Assembly (NCBI GenBank): GCA_022601215.1
Contig: JAHZIZ010000311.1
Coordinates: 1-5,031 of the forward strand
DNA: 5,031 nucleotides
Reading direction: 5' to 3'
Source of the DNA: Bacteroidota bacterium
GTDB taxonomy: Bacteria; Bacteroidota; Bacteroidia; Flavobacteriales; Flavobacteriaceae
The notes beneath the pieces are model-generated. The model searched no databases. It was not told where the DNA came from and saw only the letters and a program-made list of their open reading frames with translations. Below are positions 1-5,031 of the stretch, piece after piece (within the stretch, counting starts at the first letter, position 1; every line of letters starts with the position of its first letter). The position numbers and the translations under genes are program-made.

Positions 1-496
1 CAACTGCAGCGGGCTCGTAATATTCAATCCAGATAGTCTCTCCTTGAACTAACCAAGTTCCAAGGATGCCACTTTCTTGATTCTGTATTGAGGTATAGGC
101 TCCAAGTAGATCGGTATGTGCATCGTTATATAAATGTACCGAACCTCCTTCAGGCATGAAGAATTCATCGAAAATGAAATTTAACGATAACGCACCCGGC
201 GATGCGATACGTATTCTCCAAATTCTGTCTCCATTTTCTAATGTGTTCCATTGACCCTGCTCAAATCCAAAGTCAACACTGTGCATATAACCAAATCGCC
301 AAGGTCTATCGGACCGCTGGTCATTGATTTTATCTTCTGCCTCGATGGCTTTCGCATCATAAGTTGGCAGGGTGTGGGTCTCAAATGACTCAGCATCATT
401 TAAAACCTTCCAGCTCTGAGGCTTTCCAAGGTCTACTACCTGAGCCAACGCATTGAGCGATAGCATCACGGTAAAAAGTAAAATAATTTTTTTCAT
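1..496 (-). CDS. Secreted lysyl-endopeptidase/trypsin-like peptidase, N-terminal part (cut by window edge)
   Basis: This reading frame starts at ATG (complement of 494-496) and stays open to the window edge, giving 165 residues of a longer protein. Residues 1-18 form a typical signal peptide: two lysines, a hydrophobic run, then an A-L-A-Q cleavage region. So the product is exported. The rest resembles the N-terminal pro-region of flavobacterial lysyl-endopeptidase-like serine peptidases, with RPWRFG at 64-69, NGDRIWR at 88-94, MPEGGSVHLYN at 114-124 and a beta-rich GETIWIEYYEP at 152-162. In that family a trypsin-like catalytic domain and often a type IX secretion sorting domain follow; both would lie outside the window, so protease activity is inferred and not seen. 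It lies 143 bases downstream of serA on the same strand and has no evident functional link to it. No convincing promoter was found in that gap. The family call comes from remembered similarity. Confidence 0.72.
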   Translation of the reverse strand, partial: MKKIILLFTVMLSLNALAQVVDLGKPQSWKVLNDAESFETHTLPTYDAKAIEAEDKINDQRSDRPWRFGYMHSVDFGFEQGQWNTLENGDRIWRIRIASPGALSLNFIFDEFFMPEGGSVHLYNDAHTDLLGAYTSIQNQESGILGTWLVQGETIWIEYYEPAAV

Positions 497-639
497 TATA
501 GGTGGTTTAATTAATAAATTAGGTTCGTGCGTAAGTTCTAGAAAACCAACGCATAAAATATTTCAGAAGTAAAAATAGCTGAATTACTCTTAAGTGAAAA
601 ATTTGTTTTCTCCTAATTATCTCACTAGTTGTTTCTTGG

Positions 640-1590
640 TTATTTCAAGATACTTGTAATTTGTGTTGCCAACTCAGTCCCAATCCTATCTTGCGCTTCT
701 TTAGTTGCAGCACCAATATGTGGGCTAAGAGAAATTCTATCATTCATAAGAACTTTGATCGCTGGTGTAGGTTCGTTTTCAAAAACATCCAATCCAACAA
801 ATGAAAGTTTTCCTGCTTCTAGTGCATCTACGATCGCAACTTCATCAATAACACCTCCACGGGCAGCATTAATAATCGCTGCTCCTGTTTTCATTTTGGC
901 AATTTCGGCTTTTCCAATTACATAACCTTTTTGTGCAGGTACGTGCAATGATATAAAGTCACTTTGCTGTAAAACATCATCGAGTTCATGATGAGCGAAA
1001 CTAAATGAAAGGGATTGACCATCATAAAATTCTAATGGAACCTCGGCGTTCTCTACATAGCTGTCACTATACAATACTTTCATCCCAACCCCTAAGGCAA
1101 TTTTTGCAACTTCTCTCCCAATACGGCCAAATCCAATGATTCCCATTGTTTTCCCTCTCAATTCCACTCCACCAGCATAGTTCTTTTTGAGGTTCTTAAA
1201 TTTAGTGTCTCCATCTAACGGCATGTTACGGTTGGCATCAAATAGAAAACGAACACCTCCATATAAATGAGCAAAAACTAATTCGGCTACAGAAGCGGAA
1301 GAAGCTGCAGGCGTATTGATTACAGATAGTCCTTTATTGCGTGCGTAATCCACGTCTATATTATCCATTCCAACACCACCGCGTCCAATTAATTTTAAGG
1401 AAGGGCAGGCATCAATAAGTTCTTTTCTAGCTGTGGTAGCACTTCGAACCAAAAGCCCAACAATTTGGTGTTCATTGATGTAAGATTCTAATTGTTCTTG
1501 TGCTACTTTAGTGGTAATGACTTCAAAACCTGATGCAGTTAGTGCATCAATTCCGCTTTGTGAGATTCCGTCGTTTGCTAATATTTTCAT
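640..1590 (-). CDS. serA: D-3-phosphoglycerate dehydrogenase, short form (SerA)
   Basis: This cytoplasmic enzyme of 316 residues should oxidise 3-phosphoglycerate to 3-phosphohydroxypyruvate with NAD, the first step of serine synthesis. It shows the D-2-hydroxyacid dehydrogenase layout. Residues 1 to about 100 begin the substrate domain, including GRGGVGMDNIDV at 69-80. The nucleotide-binding fold carries G153-x-G155-x-x-G158, and Asp176 at the end of the next strand suits NAD over NADP. The catalytic residues are Arg244 (in NAARGGVIDE), Glu273 (in FENEP) and His291 (in SPHIGAATKEAQ). The protein ends right after the substrate domain, so it lacks the C-terminal ACT domain that gives serine feedback in the roughly 410-residue E. 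coli enzyme. About 20 residues after Asp176 (roughly 180-201) look longer than in E. coli SerA. The ATG gives an MKILANDGI start typical of the family. It lies 88 bases after serC on the same strand, which supports this substrate over other hydroxyacids. A glyoxylate or hydroxypyruvate reductase is the alternative. Confidence 0.9.
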   Translation of the reverse strand: MKILANDGISQSGIDALTASGFEVITTKVAQEQLESYINEHQIVGLLVRSATTARKELIDACPSLKLIGRGGVGMDNIDVDYARNKGLSVINTPAASSASVAELVFAHLYGGVRFLFDANRNMPLDGDTKFKNLKKNYAGGVELRGKTMGIIGFGRIGREVAKIALGVGMKVLYSDSYVENAEVPLEFYDGQSLSFSFAHHELDDVLQQSDFISLHVPAQKGYVIGKAEIAKMKTGAAIINAARGGVIDEVAIVDALEAGKLSFVGLDVFENEPTPAIKVLMNDRISLSPHIGAATKEAQDRIGTELATQITSILK

Positions 1591-1612
1591 GAGTACTACT
1601 CGTTGAGACGAG
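1591..1612 (-). promoter_or_regulatory. Overlapping inverted repeats in the serA leader
   Basis: Immediately before the serA ATG are two inverted repeats that share bases. One is CTCGT-TGAG-ACGAG (1599-1612), a 5 bp stem with a 4-base loop. The other is GAGTA-C-TACTC (1591-1601), which abuts the start codon. They share 1599-1601, so both stems cannot form together in one RNA. They could be a translational control site, a repressor operator or chance. No uridine tract follows, so this is not a terminator. Both structures are short, and a regulatory role is only inferred. Confidence 0.25.
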
Positions 1613-1678
1613 GGCTTTTAAGTTAAGTATTTTGATAATGAGACCTTATGCCAAGTCCCTATAATCACTTGTGGTATA

Positions 1679-2743
1679 TTAAGCTTGTTTTTCTAGAGTT
1701 TGCATAACGTCAACTAGGATTTGTACGCTTTCTAACGGCAGGGCGTTATACATGGAAGCGCGATATCCTCCAACACTTCGATGACCGTTTAATCCATTGA
1801 TACCGGCATCTTGCCATAGCGTGTCAAAGGCTTCTTTATTGGCACCTTCTGTTAGGTTAAAAGTTGCGTTCATTAGTGAGCGATCTTCTTTGGCGGCAAA
1901 TCCTTCAAATAATGGATTGCGATCTATTTCTGAATATAAAAGAGAAGCTTTCGATGTATTGATTTTTTCAATTTCTGGCACACCTCCTAGGTCTTTTAAC
2001 CACTTCAAGGTTAACATAGATACATATACTGGAAAAACAGCAGGGGTATTAAACATACTGTCTTTTCCTATATGAACTTGATAATCCAGCATAGAAGGAA
2101 TAGGGCGATCCATTTTCCCAAGGATTTCTTCTTTCACAACAACCAAAGTAGTACCGGCAGGACCCATATTTTTCTGAGCTCCAGCATAGATAAGGTCGAA
2201 TGTGGAAAAGTCTAATTGTCGAGAAAAAATATCACTGCTCATATCACAAACTAGCGGGCAGTCCATTGTTGGAAAGGCATGCATTTGAGTACCAAAAATA
2301 GTGTTGTTACTGGTGCAATGGAAATAGTCTGCGTCATTTGGAATAGTGTACCCTTTTGGGATATACTTAAAGTTTTGATCTTTAGAAGAAGCAACTTCTA
2401 CTAAAGAACCAAATAATTTTGCCTCTTTTATGGCTTTGGAAGACCATGTTCCTGTGTTTAAGTAAGCTGCTTTTTGTTGTAATAAATTATAAGCTACCAT
2501 TAAGAATTCCATGCTAGCCCCTCCTAGTAAAAATAAGGCTTGATAGCCTTTCCCAGTGAGTCCCAAATGTTCAAGAGCGAGCGAGCGAGCAGTTTCCATA
2601 ACTTCAACAAAATCTTTGCTTCGGTGCGAGATTTCGATTAAAGATAAATCCAAACCATTGAAATTGGTTACGGCTGCTGCCGCTTGTTGTAATACTTCTT
2701 GAGGCAGAATGCAGGGGCCTGCACTAAAATTATGTTTCTTCAT
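1679..2743 (-). CDS. serC: Phosphoserine aminotransferase (SerC)
   Basis: This PLP-dependent class V aminotransferase converts 3-phosphohydroxypyruvate plus glutamate to O-phosphoserine and 2-oxoglutarate, the second step of serine synthesis. It may also act on the related 4-carbon substrate in pyridoxine synthesis. With the start chosen here it has 354 residues, close to the 362 of E. coli SerC. Motifs in order are HNFSAGP at 4-10, ISHRSKDF at 38-45 (His/Arg for substrate), GGAS at 74-77 (cofactor phosphate loop), TSNNTIFGTQ at 144-153, and AGAQKNMGPAG at 187-197 with Lys191 as the Schiff-base lysine. Then come FNTPAVF at 231-237 and GHRSVGGYRASMYNALP at 320-336, carrying the His321/Arg322/Arg328 substrate-phosphate cluster. 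The frame is open upstream to an ATG at 2788 (15 more residues), but family members begin at MKKHNFSAGP, and a promoter-like element lies inside the extension. It is followed by serA on the same strand. Confidence 0.95.
   Translation of the reverse strand: MKKHNFSAGPCILPQEVLQQAAAAVTNFNGLDLSLIEISHRSKDFVEVMETARSLALEHLGLTGKGYQALFLLGGASMEFLMVAYNLLQQKAAYLNTGTWSSKAIKEAKLFGSLVEVASSKDQNFKYIPKGYTIPNDADYFHCTSNNTIFGTQMHAFPTMDCPLVCDMSSDIFSRQLDFSTFDLIYAGAQKNMGPAGTTLVVVKEEILGKMDRPIPSMLDYQVHIGKDSMFNTPAVFPVYVSMLTLKWLKDLGGVPEIEKINTSKASLLYSEIDRNPLFEGFAAKEDRSLMNATFNLTEGANKEAFDTLWQDAGINGLNGHRSVGGYRASMYNALPLESVQILVDVMQTLEKQA
2575..2590. repeat. Four tandem GAGC units inside serC
   Basis: On the plus strand GAGC occurs four times in exact tandem. 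On the coding strand it encodes Ala-Arg-Ser-Leu-Ala-Leu, around residues 52-57 of SerC. Four units is short for slippage-driven phase variation, and the surrounding frame is intact and matches the family, so this is probably coincidental codon choice. Confidence 0.4.
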
Positions 2744-2764
2744 GAGAGGTTTATTTTTACATTG

Positions 2765-2772
2765 CAAAGATG
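2765..2772 (-). promoter_or_regulatory. Possible -7 element upstream of serC
   Basis: On the minus strand this reads CATCTTTG, which differs from the Bacteroidota -7 consensus TAnnTTTG only at the first base. Transcription would begin near 2760, about 17 bases before the preferred serC ATG at 2743 and downstream of the alternative ATG at 2788. No TTG occurs at the usual distance upstream, so the promoter is weakly supported. serC could instead be read from the acyl-CoA reductase transcript. Confidence 0.3.
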
Positions 2773-2890
2773 TAAAAAGTCCATCCAATTACCCATAAAT
2801 TTGAAACAATTTATTAAGAGTATTTCAACAAAAACACAGAATTGCGAAGTTGATAATTTTTGGGGTGTACTAATGAATAAACCAAAAAAA

Positions 2891-3907
2891 TTAATCTAAT
2901 TCTAATAGAAATTTTATGGTATCGACACCATCCGCATAATCCCATAGTTCTGGTGTTTGAGCTTTTCCGAAGGAAACCTCATTAGAAATACCCATTTGAG
3001 AGACTATACATTGTATTTGATCCGCGTGGGTACTCAGTTCCTTTTGGAGTTGCTCAAAAGAAGTGTATCGTTCAAAAAATACGACTGCGATAGGAGAGGA
3101 GAAACCTTTGTCCTCTTTAAGTAGCATAAATTCATTATCCAACAAATCCTGATTACTCATAAGATATACCGCCTTGTTGTAATCGTAATTATTGATGTAT
3201 TTGTCATTATTGATCATATCTTTCCAAGAATACATCCCATTAAAGAATACATCCATATTATAAGTAACTGGAAGGTATACTTTAGATACGTTTCTGCATC
3301 CTAAACCAAAGTATTGAAAGATATCTGTAGCCAAAGCTTTCATGTTAGCCTCGCTTTCTTCACCAGTGATTACCGCCACACTATTTCTGTTTTTCCTAAT
3401 AATATGTGGATATTTTCCAAAATAATAGTCAAAATAACGAGCTGTATTGTTGCTTCCAGTGGCAATTACAGCGTCAAAATTTTCTAATCGCCCTTCGGTA
3501 AAAGTGATATAGTTGGCGAAGTCTGAATCTATTTCGATCAACTTATCGCTAATAAATGGAAGCAAGATTTTATCGTTGGAGGATAATTTGGCTAGGACTT
3601 TATGTCCTGTTAATAGGACAGAAAGAAAATCATGAAGACCTACTAAAGGAATATTTCCAGCCATGACAACTGCTATAACTTTTGGGGCATCAACATCTAA
3701 AAATTCATAAGGAGACATCCATTGAATCAGGTTTTCTCTTGAAAGCGCCTTACTCCAGTTTTGCATTGTAAAATCAATATTCTCTTCGGTAAACCAACCA
3801 TTATGCGCTTTTGCTTTGCTATACAATTGTGGTTGGTTGGATGCTGAAACTGTGGACAAGAAGTTTCCTAAGCTTTCGAATGCGTTAATTGTTTGTTGTA
3901 ATTGCAT
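2891..3907 (-). CDS. Acyl-CoA reductase, LuxC family
   Basis: This is a predicted cytoplasmic NAD(P)H-dependent fatty acyl-CoA reductase of the LuxC family within the aldehyde dehydrogenase superfamily, which reduces activated acyl groups to aldehydes. From the preferred start it has 338 residues. Visible motifs are MAGNIPLVGLHDFL at 82-95, VIATGSNNTARYF at 147-159 (probable nucleotide-binding turn), RKNRNSVAVITG at 171-182, YFGLGCRNVSKV at 199-210 with Cys204 as the likely acyl-accepting nucleophile, and LWDYADGVDTIKFL at 321-334 near the end. The frame opens 10 residues earlier, at ATG 3937. I prefer 3907 because flavobacterial relatives begin near the MQLQQ segment and the -7 element at 3948-3955 would leave only a few bases ahead of 3937. 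No luciferase, LuxD or LuxE gene is nearby, so a bioluminescence role is not supported. The substrate is unknown. It sits divergently from the ferredoxin gene and 147 bases upstream of serC. Confidence 0.85.
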   Translation of the reverse strand: MQLQQTINAFESLGNFLSTVSASNQPQLYSKAKAHNGWFTEENIDFTMQNWSKALSRENLIQWMSPYEFLDVDAPKVIAVVMAGNIPLVGLHDFLSVLLTGHKVLAKLSSNDKILLPFISDKLIEIDSDFANYITFTEGRLENFDAVIATGSNNTARYFDYYFGKYPHIIRKNRNSVAVITGEESEANMKALATDIFQYFGLGCRNVSKVYLPVTYNMDVFFNGMYSWKDMINNDKYINNYDYNKAVYLMSNQDLLDNEFMLLKEDKGFSSPIAVVFFERYTSFEQLQKELSTHADQIQCIVSQMGISNEVSFGKAQTPELWDYADGVDTIKFLLELD

Positions 3908-3913
3908 AGAGTG

Positions 3914-3945
3914 TTTGGAGTTGCCCTTTTTAGGCATTAAATTTG
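3914..3945 (+). promoter_or_regulatory. Bacteroidota-type promoter of the ferredoxin gene
   Basis: A -33 TTTG at 3914-3917 and an exact -7 TAnnTTTG match (TAAATTTG, 3938-3945) are separated by 20 bases, which fits the major Bacteroidota sigma factor. Transcription would start near 3949, about 19 bases before the ferredoxin ATG at 3968. The element overlaps the 5' end of the divergent acyl-CoA reductase frame. No Shine-Dalgarno sequence is seen between it and the start codon, as is common in this phylum. Confidence 0.65.
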
Positions 3946-3947
3946 CA

Positions 3948-3955
3948 CAAAGTTA
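3948..3955 (-). promoter_or_regulatory. -7 element for the acyl-CoA reductase gene
   Basis: On the minus strand this reads TAACTTTG, an exact match to the Bacteroidota -7 consensus TAnnTTTG. The nearest upstream TTG (complement of 3972-3974) is only 16 bases away, slightly closer than usual, so the -33 half is weak. Transcription would begin near 3943, giving a leader of about 36 bases to the start at 3907. It lies two bases from the ferredoxin -7 element on the other strand, so polymerase could hardly occupy both promoters at once. Confidence 0.45.
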
Positions 3956-3967
3956 GAAAAAGAATTT

Positions 3968-4318
3968 ATGGCAATCATCATTACAGACGAATGTATCAAT
4001 TGTGGGGCTTGTGAACCCGAATGTCCTAATACGGCAATTTATGAAGGAGCAGACGATTGGCGCTATGCCGATGGGACGGATTTAGAGGGTAGCTTGGTGT
4101 TGCCTAATGGGAAAGCTGTGGACGCTAACGAAACACAAGAGCCAGTTAGTGATGAAATTTATTATATCGTCGCAGATAAATGTACAGAATGTAAAGGATT
4201 TCATGAAGAACCACAATGCGCGGCCGTTTGTCCAGTAGATTGTTGTGTGCCTGATGAGGATCATGTTGAAAGTGAAGAAACTTTGCTGGGTAAACAAGCG
4301 TTTATGCACTTTAAATAA
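3968..4318 (+). CDS. 2[4Fe-4S] dicluster ferredoxin
   Basis: This small, acidic cytoplasmic electron carrier of 116 residues is predicted to hold two [4Fe-4S] clusters. The first motif has Cys9, Cys12, Cys15 and Cys19-Pro. The second has Cys72, Cys75, Cys84 and Cys88-Pro, with an 8-residue gap between its second and third cysteines as in Allochromatium-type ferredoxins. By family rule one cluster uses Cys9/12/15/88 and the other Cys72/75/84/19. Two further cysteines, Cys92 and Cys93, follow. The motifs are separated by 52 residues (20-71), far more than in clostridial ferredoxins. That stretch is acidic, contains [11 protein letters not shown] at 31-41, and matches my memory of a Bacteroidota subfamily. 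The ATG lies about 19 bases after a good promoter, and an intrinsic terminator follows the stop, so the gene is probably a single-gene transcript. The redox partner is unknown; the divergent acyl-CoA reductase is a neighbour, not a proven partner. Confidence 0.93.
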   Translation: MAIIITDECINCGACEPECPNTAIYEGADDWRYADGTDLEGSLVLPNGKAVDANETQEPVSDEIYYIVADKCTECKGFHEEPQCAAVCPVDCCVPDEDHVESEETLLGKQAFMHFK

Positions 4319-4340
4319 TAGAAAAACTATACGTAGTTAT

Positions 4341-4380
4341 AAACCACTTCATTTCATATGGAAGTGGTTTTGTTTTTTTA
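4341..4380 (+). terminator. Rho-independent terminator of the ferredoxin gene
   Basis: A perfect 10 bp inverted repeat (AAACCACTTC at 4341-4350, GAAGTGGTTT at 4361-4370) encloses a 10-base loop. A T-rich run (TGTTTTTTTA, 4371-4380) follows directly. It lies 22 bases after the ferredoxin stop. The minus strand has no matching T run beyond the stem, so it should act only on plus-strand transcription. It isolates the ferredoxin transcript from the membrane-protein gene that follows. Confidence 0.88.
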
Positions 4381-4463
4381 ACTGTATATTGTCATTGAGA
4401 TTACGCATCAAATTCTTTGGAATGTAGTCTTTCTTTCCCCTTTTTACTAACCAACTTTTTTTT

Positions 4464-5003
4464 ATGAGTAGTTCTTTTTCTCAAACCGTAAAGATTTCAA
4501 AACGTTACATTTTTTTTATTCAAATTAGTTTAATCCTAGTATGGGGTATTTTGTTTTCTGTCGATTACTTTAATGAAGGTTTGAAAGTGGGAGCATTTTT
4601 TCACGCTCTGATTTTAGGAGCCTTAGGTGCGAGTATTTCGCTTATGAGAAGAGTAGGTAATATGGAGGAAAAGGTGATAGCTCAATTAAACGAAGACAAA
4701 ATTTATTCTATTCTGGTCTCAATACTATATGGAGTACTCATGACGGGTGTAGGATATTTATTGTTTATGTCTGAAATCCTGTCCGGTGATAATGGGGGAG
4801 GTCTTTTTACGACCAATTTATTTCCAAATTTTACTATCCCATCATCAAACTCCAGTTTGTTGCGTCAGTTTATAGAAATGGAACCAGAAGGAATGAAGAA
4901 TACAGGTAAATTATTAGTTTGGTCTTTTATCGCTGGGTATTCAGAGCGATTTGTGACAGGTATATTAAGCCAGTTAGAAAAACAAGGAAATCGAACTTCG
5001 TAA
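4464..5003 (+). CDS. Unidentified multi-pass membrane protein
   Basis: I do not recognise this 179-residue protein. Hydrophobic segments at about 15-33, 43-61 and 80-102 look like three transmembrane helices. A fourth, weaker hydrophobic stretch lies near 149-158. Arg62-Arg63 after the second helix and the charged, Glu/Lys-rich 63-78 loop probably face the cytoplasm. The region at about 103-145 is polar, with a glycine run near 111-113 and several Ser/Asn, and would be outside. The C-terminal segment has a compact motif, F155-I-A-G-Y-S-E-R-F-V164, followed by a helix that could be amphipathic. There is no signal peptide or catalytic motif. The ATG at 4464 is the first in a frame open to TAA at 5001-5003, and it is preceded by a run of eight T with no ribosome binding site. 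It has its own transcription unit after the ferredoxin terminator. Only a weak -33/-7-like pair (TTG at 4389-4391, ATTCTTTG at 4412-4419) was seen. The open frame and membrane pattern make it a likely real gene; its function is unknown. Confidence 0.75.
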   Translation: MSSSFSQTVKISKRYIFFIQISLILVWGILFSVDYFNEGLKVGAFFHALILGALGASISLMRRVGNMEEKVIAQLNEDKIYSILVSILYGVLMTGVGYLLFMSEILSGDNGGGLFTTNLFPNFTIPSSNSSLLRQFIEMEPEGMKNTGKLLVWSFIAGYSERFVTGILSQLEKQGNRTS

Positions 5004-5031
5004 TCTTATTAGAATTAATTTTTCACTGTTC

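Noticed and set aside
634..650. Small inverted repeat TCTTG/CAAGA over the serA stop codon
   Set aside because: The stem is only 5 bp and no T run follows on the minus strand, so it is not a credible terminator.
629..925. Plus-strand open frame of 98 codons opposite the end of serA
   Set aside because: It lies on the opposite strand of a well-supported serA and has low-complexity Ser/Ala-rich content with no recognisable motif, so it is a shadow frame.
1797..2075. Plus-strand open frame of 92 codons opposite serC
   Set aside because: It is fully antisense to conserved serC coding sequence, with no promoter or family features.
2575..2590. Phase-variable tetranucleotide repeat in serC
   Set aside because: Four units is short for slippage, serC is a housekeeping gene and the frame is intact.
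2699..2899. Plus-strand open frame of 66 codons spanning the serC 5' end and the gap
   Set aside because: It overlaps the conserved N-terminus of SerC and the end of the reductase gene, and its basic, Ile/Lys-rich content is as expected from AT-rich non-coding DNA.
2880..2913. Possible minus-strand terminator after the acyl-CoA reductase (TTCTA/TAGAA followed by a T run)
   Set aside because: The stem is AT-only with almost no loop and lies in the last codons of the gene. The T run alone is ordinary for this AT-rich DNA.
2891..3937. Bioluminescence (lux) locus suggested by the LuxC-family protein
   Set aside because: No luxA, luxB, luxD or luxE is present, and the neighbours are serine-biosynthesis and ferredoxin genes.
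4082..4309. Minus-strand open frame of 75 codons within the ferredoxin gene
   Set aside because: It is antisense to a ferredoxin with all cluster cysteines intact, and its Phe/Thr/Ile-rich translation looks like a shadow.
4245..4427. Plus-strand open frame of 60 codons overlapping the ferredoxin end
   Set aside because: It reads in another frame of the ferredoxin and runs through the intrinsic terminator, so it is unlikely to be expressed.

Overview
The window looks like chromosome of a Bacteroidota bacterium, most likely a member of Flavobacteriia. This rests on three things. The protein sequences resemble flavobacterial versions of their families as I remember them. The DNA is AT-rich, with no consistent Shine-Dalgarno sequences ahead of the genes. 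The best promoter candidates fit the Bacteroidota pattern of a -33 TTG/TTTG and a -7 TAnnTTTG. No database search was possible.

Layout, left to right: (1) 1-496, minus strand: the N-terminal part of a secreted protein like flavobacterial lysyl-endopeptidase/trypsin-like peptidases, cut by the window edge. (2) 640-1590, minus: a short-form D-3-phosphoglycerate dehydrogenase (serA). (3) 1679-2743, minus: phosphoserine aminotransferase (serC). (4) 2891-3907, minus: a LuxC-family acyl-CoA reductase. (5) 3968-4318, plus: a 2[4Fe-4S] ferredoxin, divergent from the reductase and followed by a clear intrinsic terminator. (6) 4464-5003, plus: an unidentified small multi-pass membrane protein.

SerA and SerC are consecutive enzymes of serine biosynthesis: 3-phosphoglycerate to 3-phosphohydroxypyruvate, then to O-phosphoserine. 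They are in the order serC-serA, 88 bases apart, and are probably co-transcribed. No serB is visible. The acyl-CoA reductase and the ferredoxin share a short divergent control region with two -7 elements almost back to back. That suggests joint control, but the sequence does not show a shared biochemical job.

No mobile element, CRISPR array, tRNA, rRNA or phage gene was seen. No stretch of more than 300 bases lacks a gene. This is mainly an ordinary core-metabolism neighbourhood. The parts most worth a second look are the reductase/ferredoxin pair with its promoters, the ferredoxin's long inserted segment, and the unidentified membrane protein.
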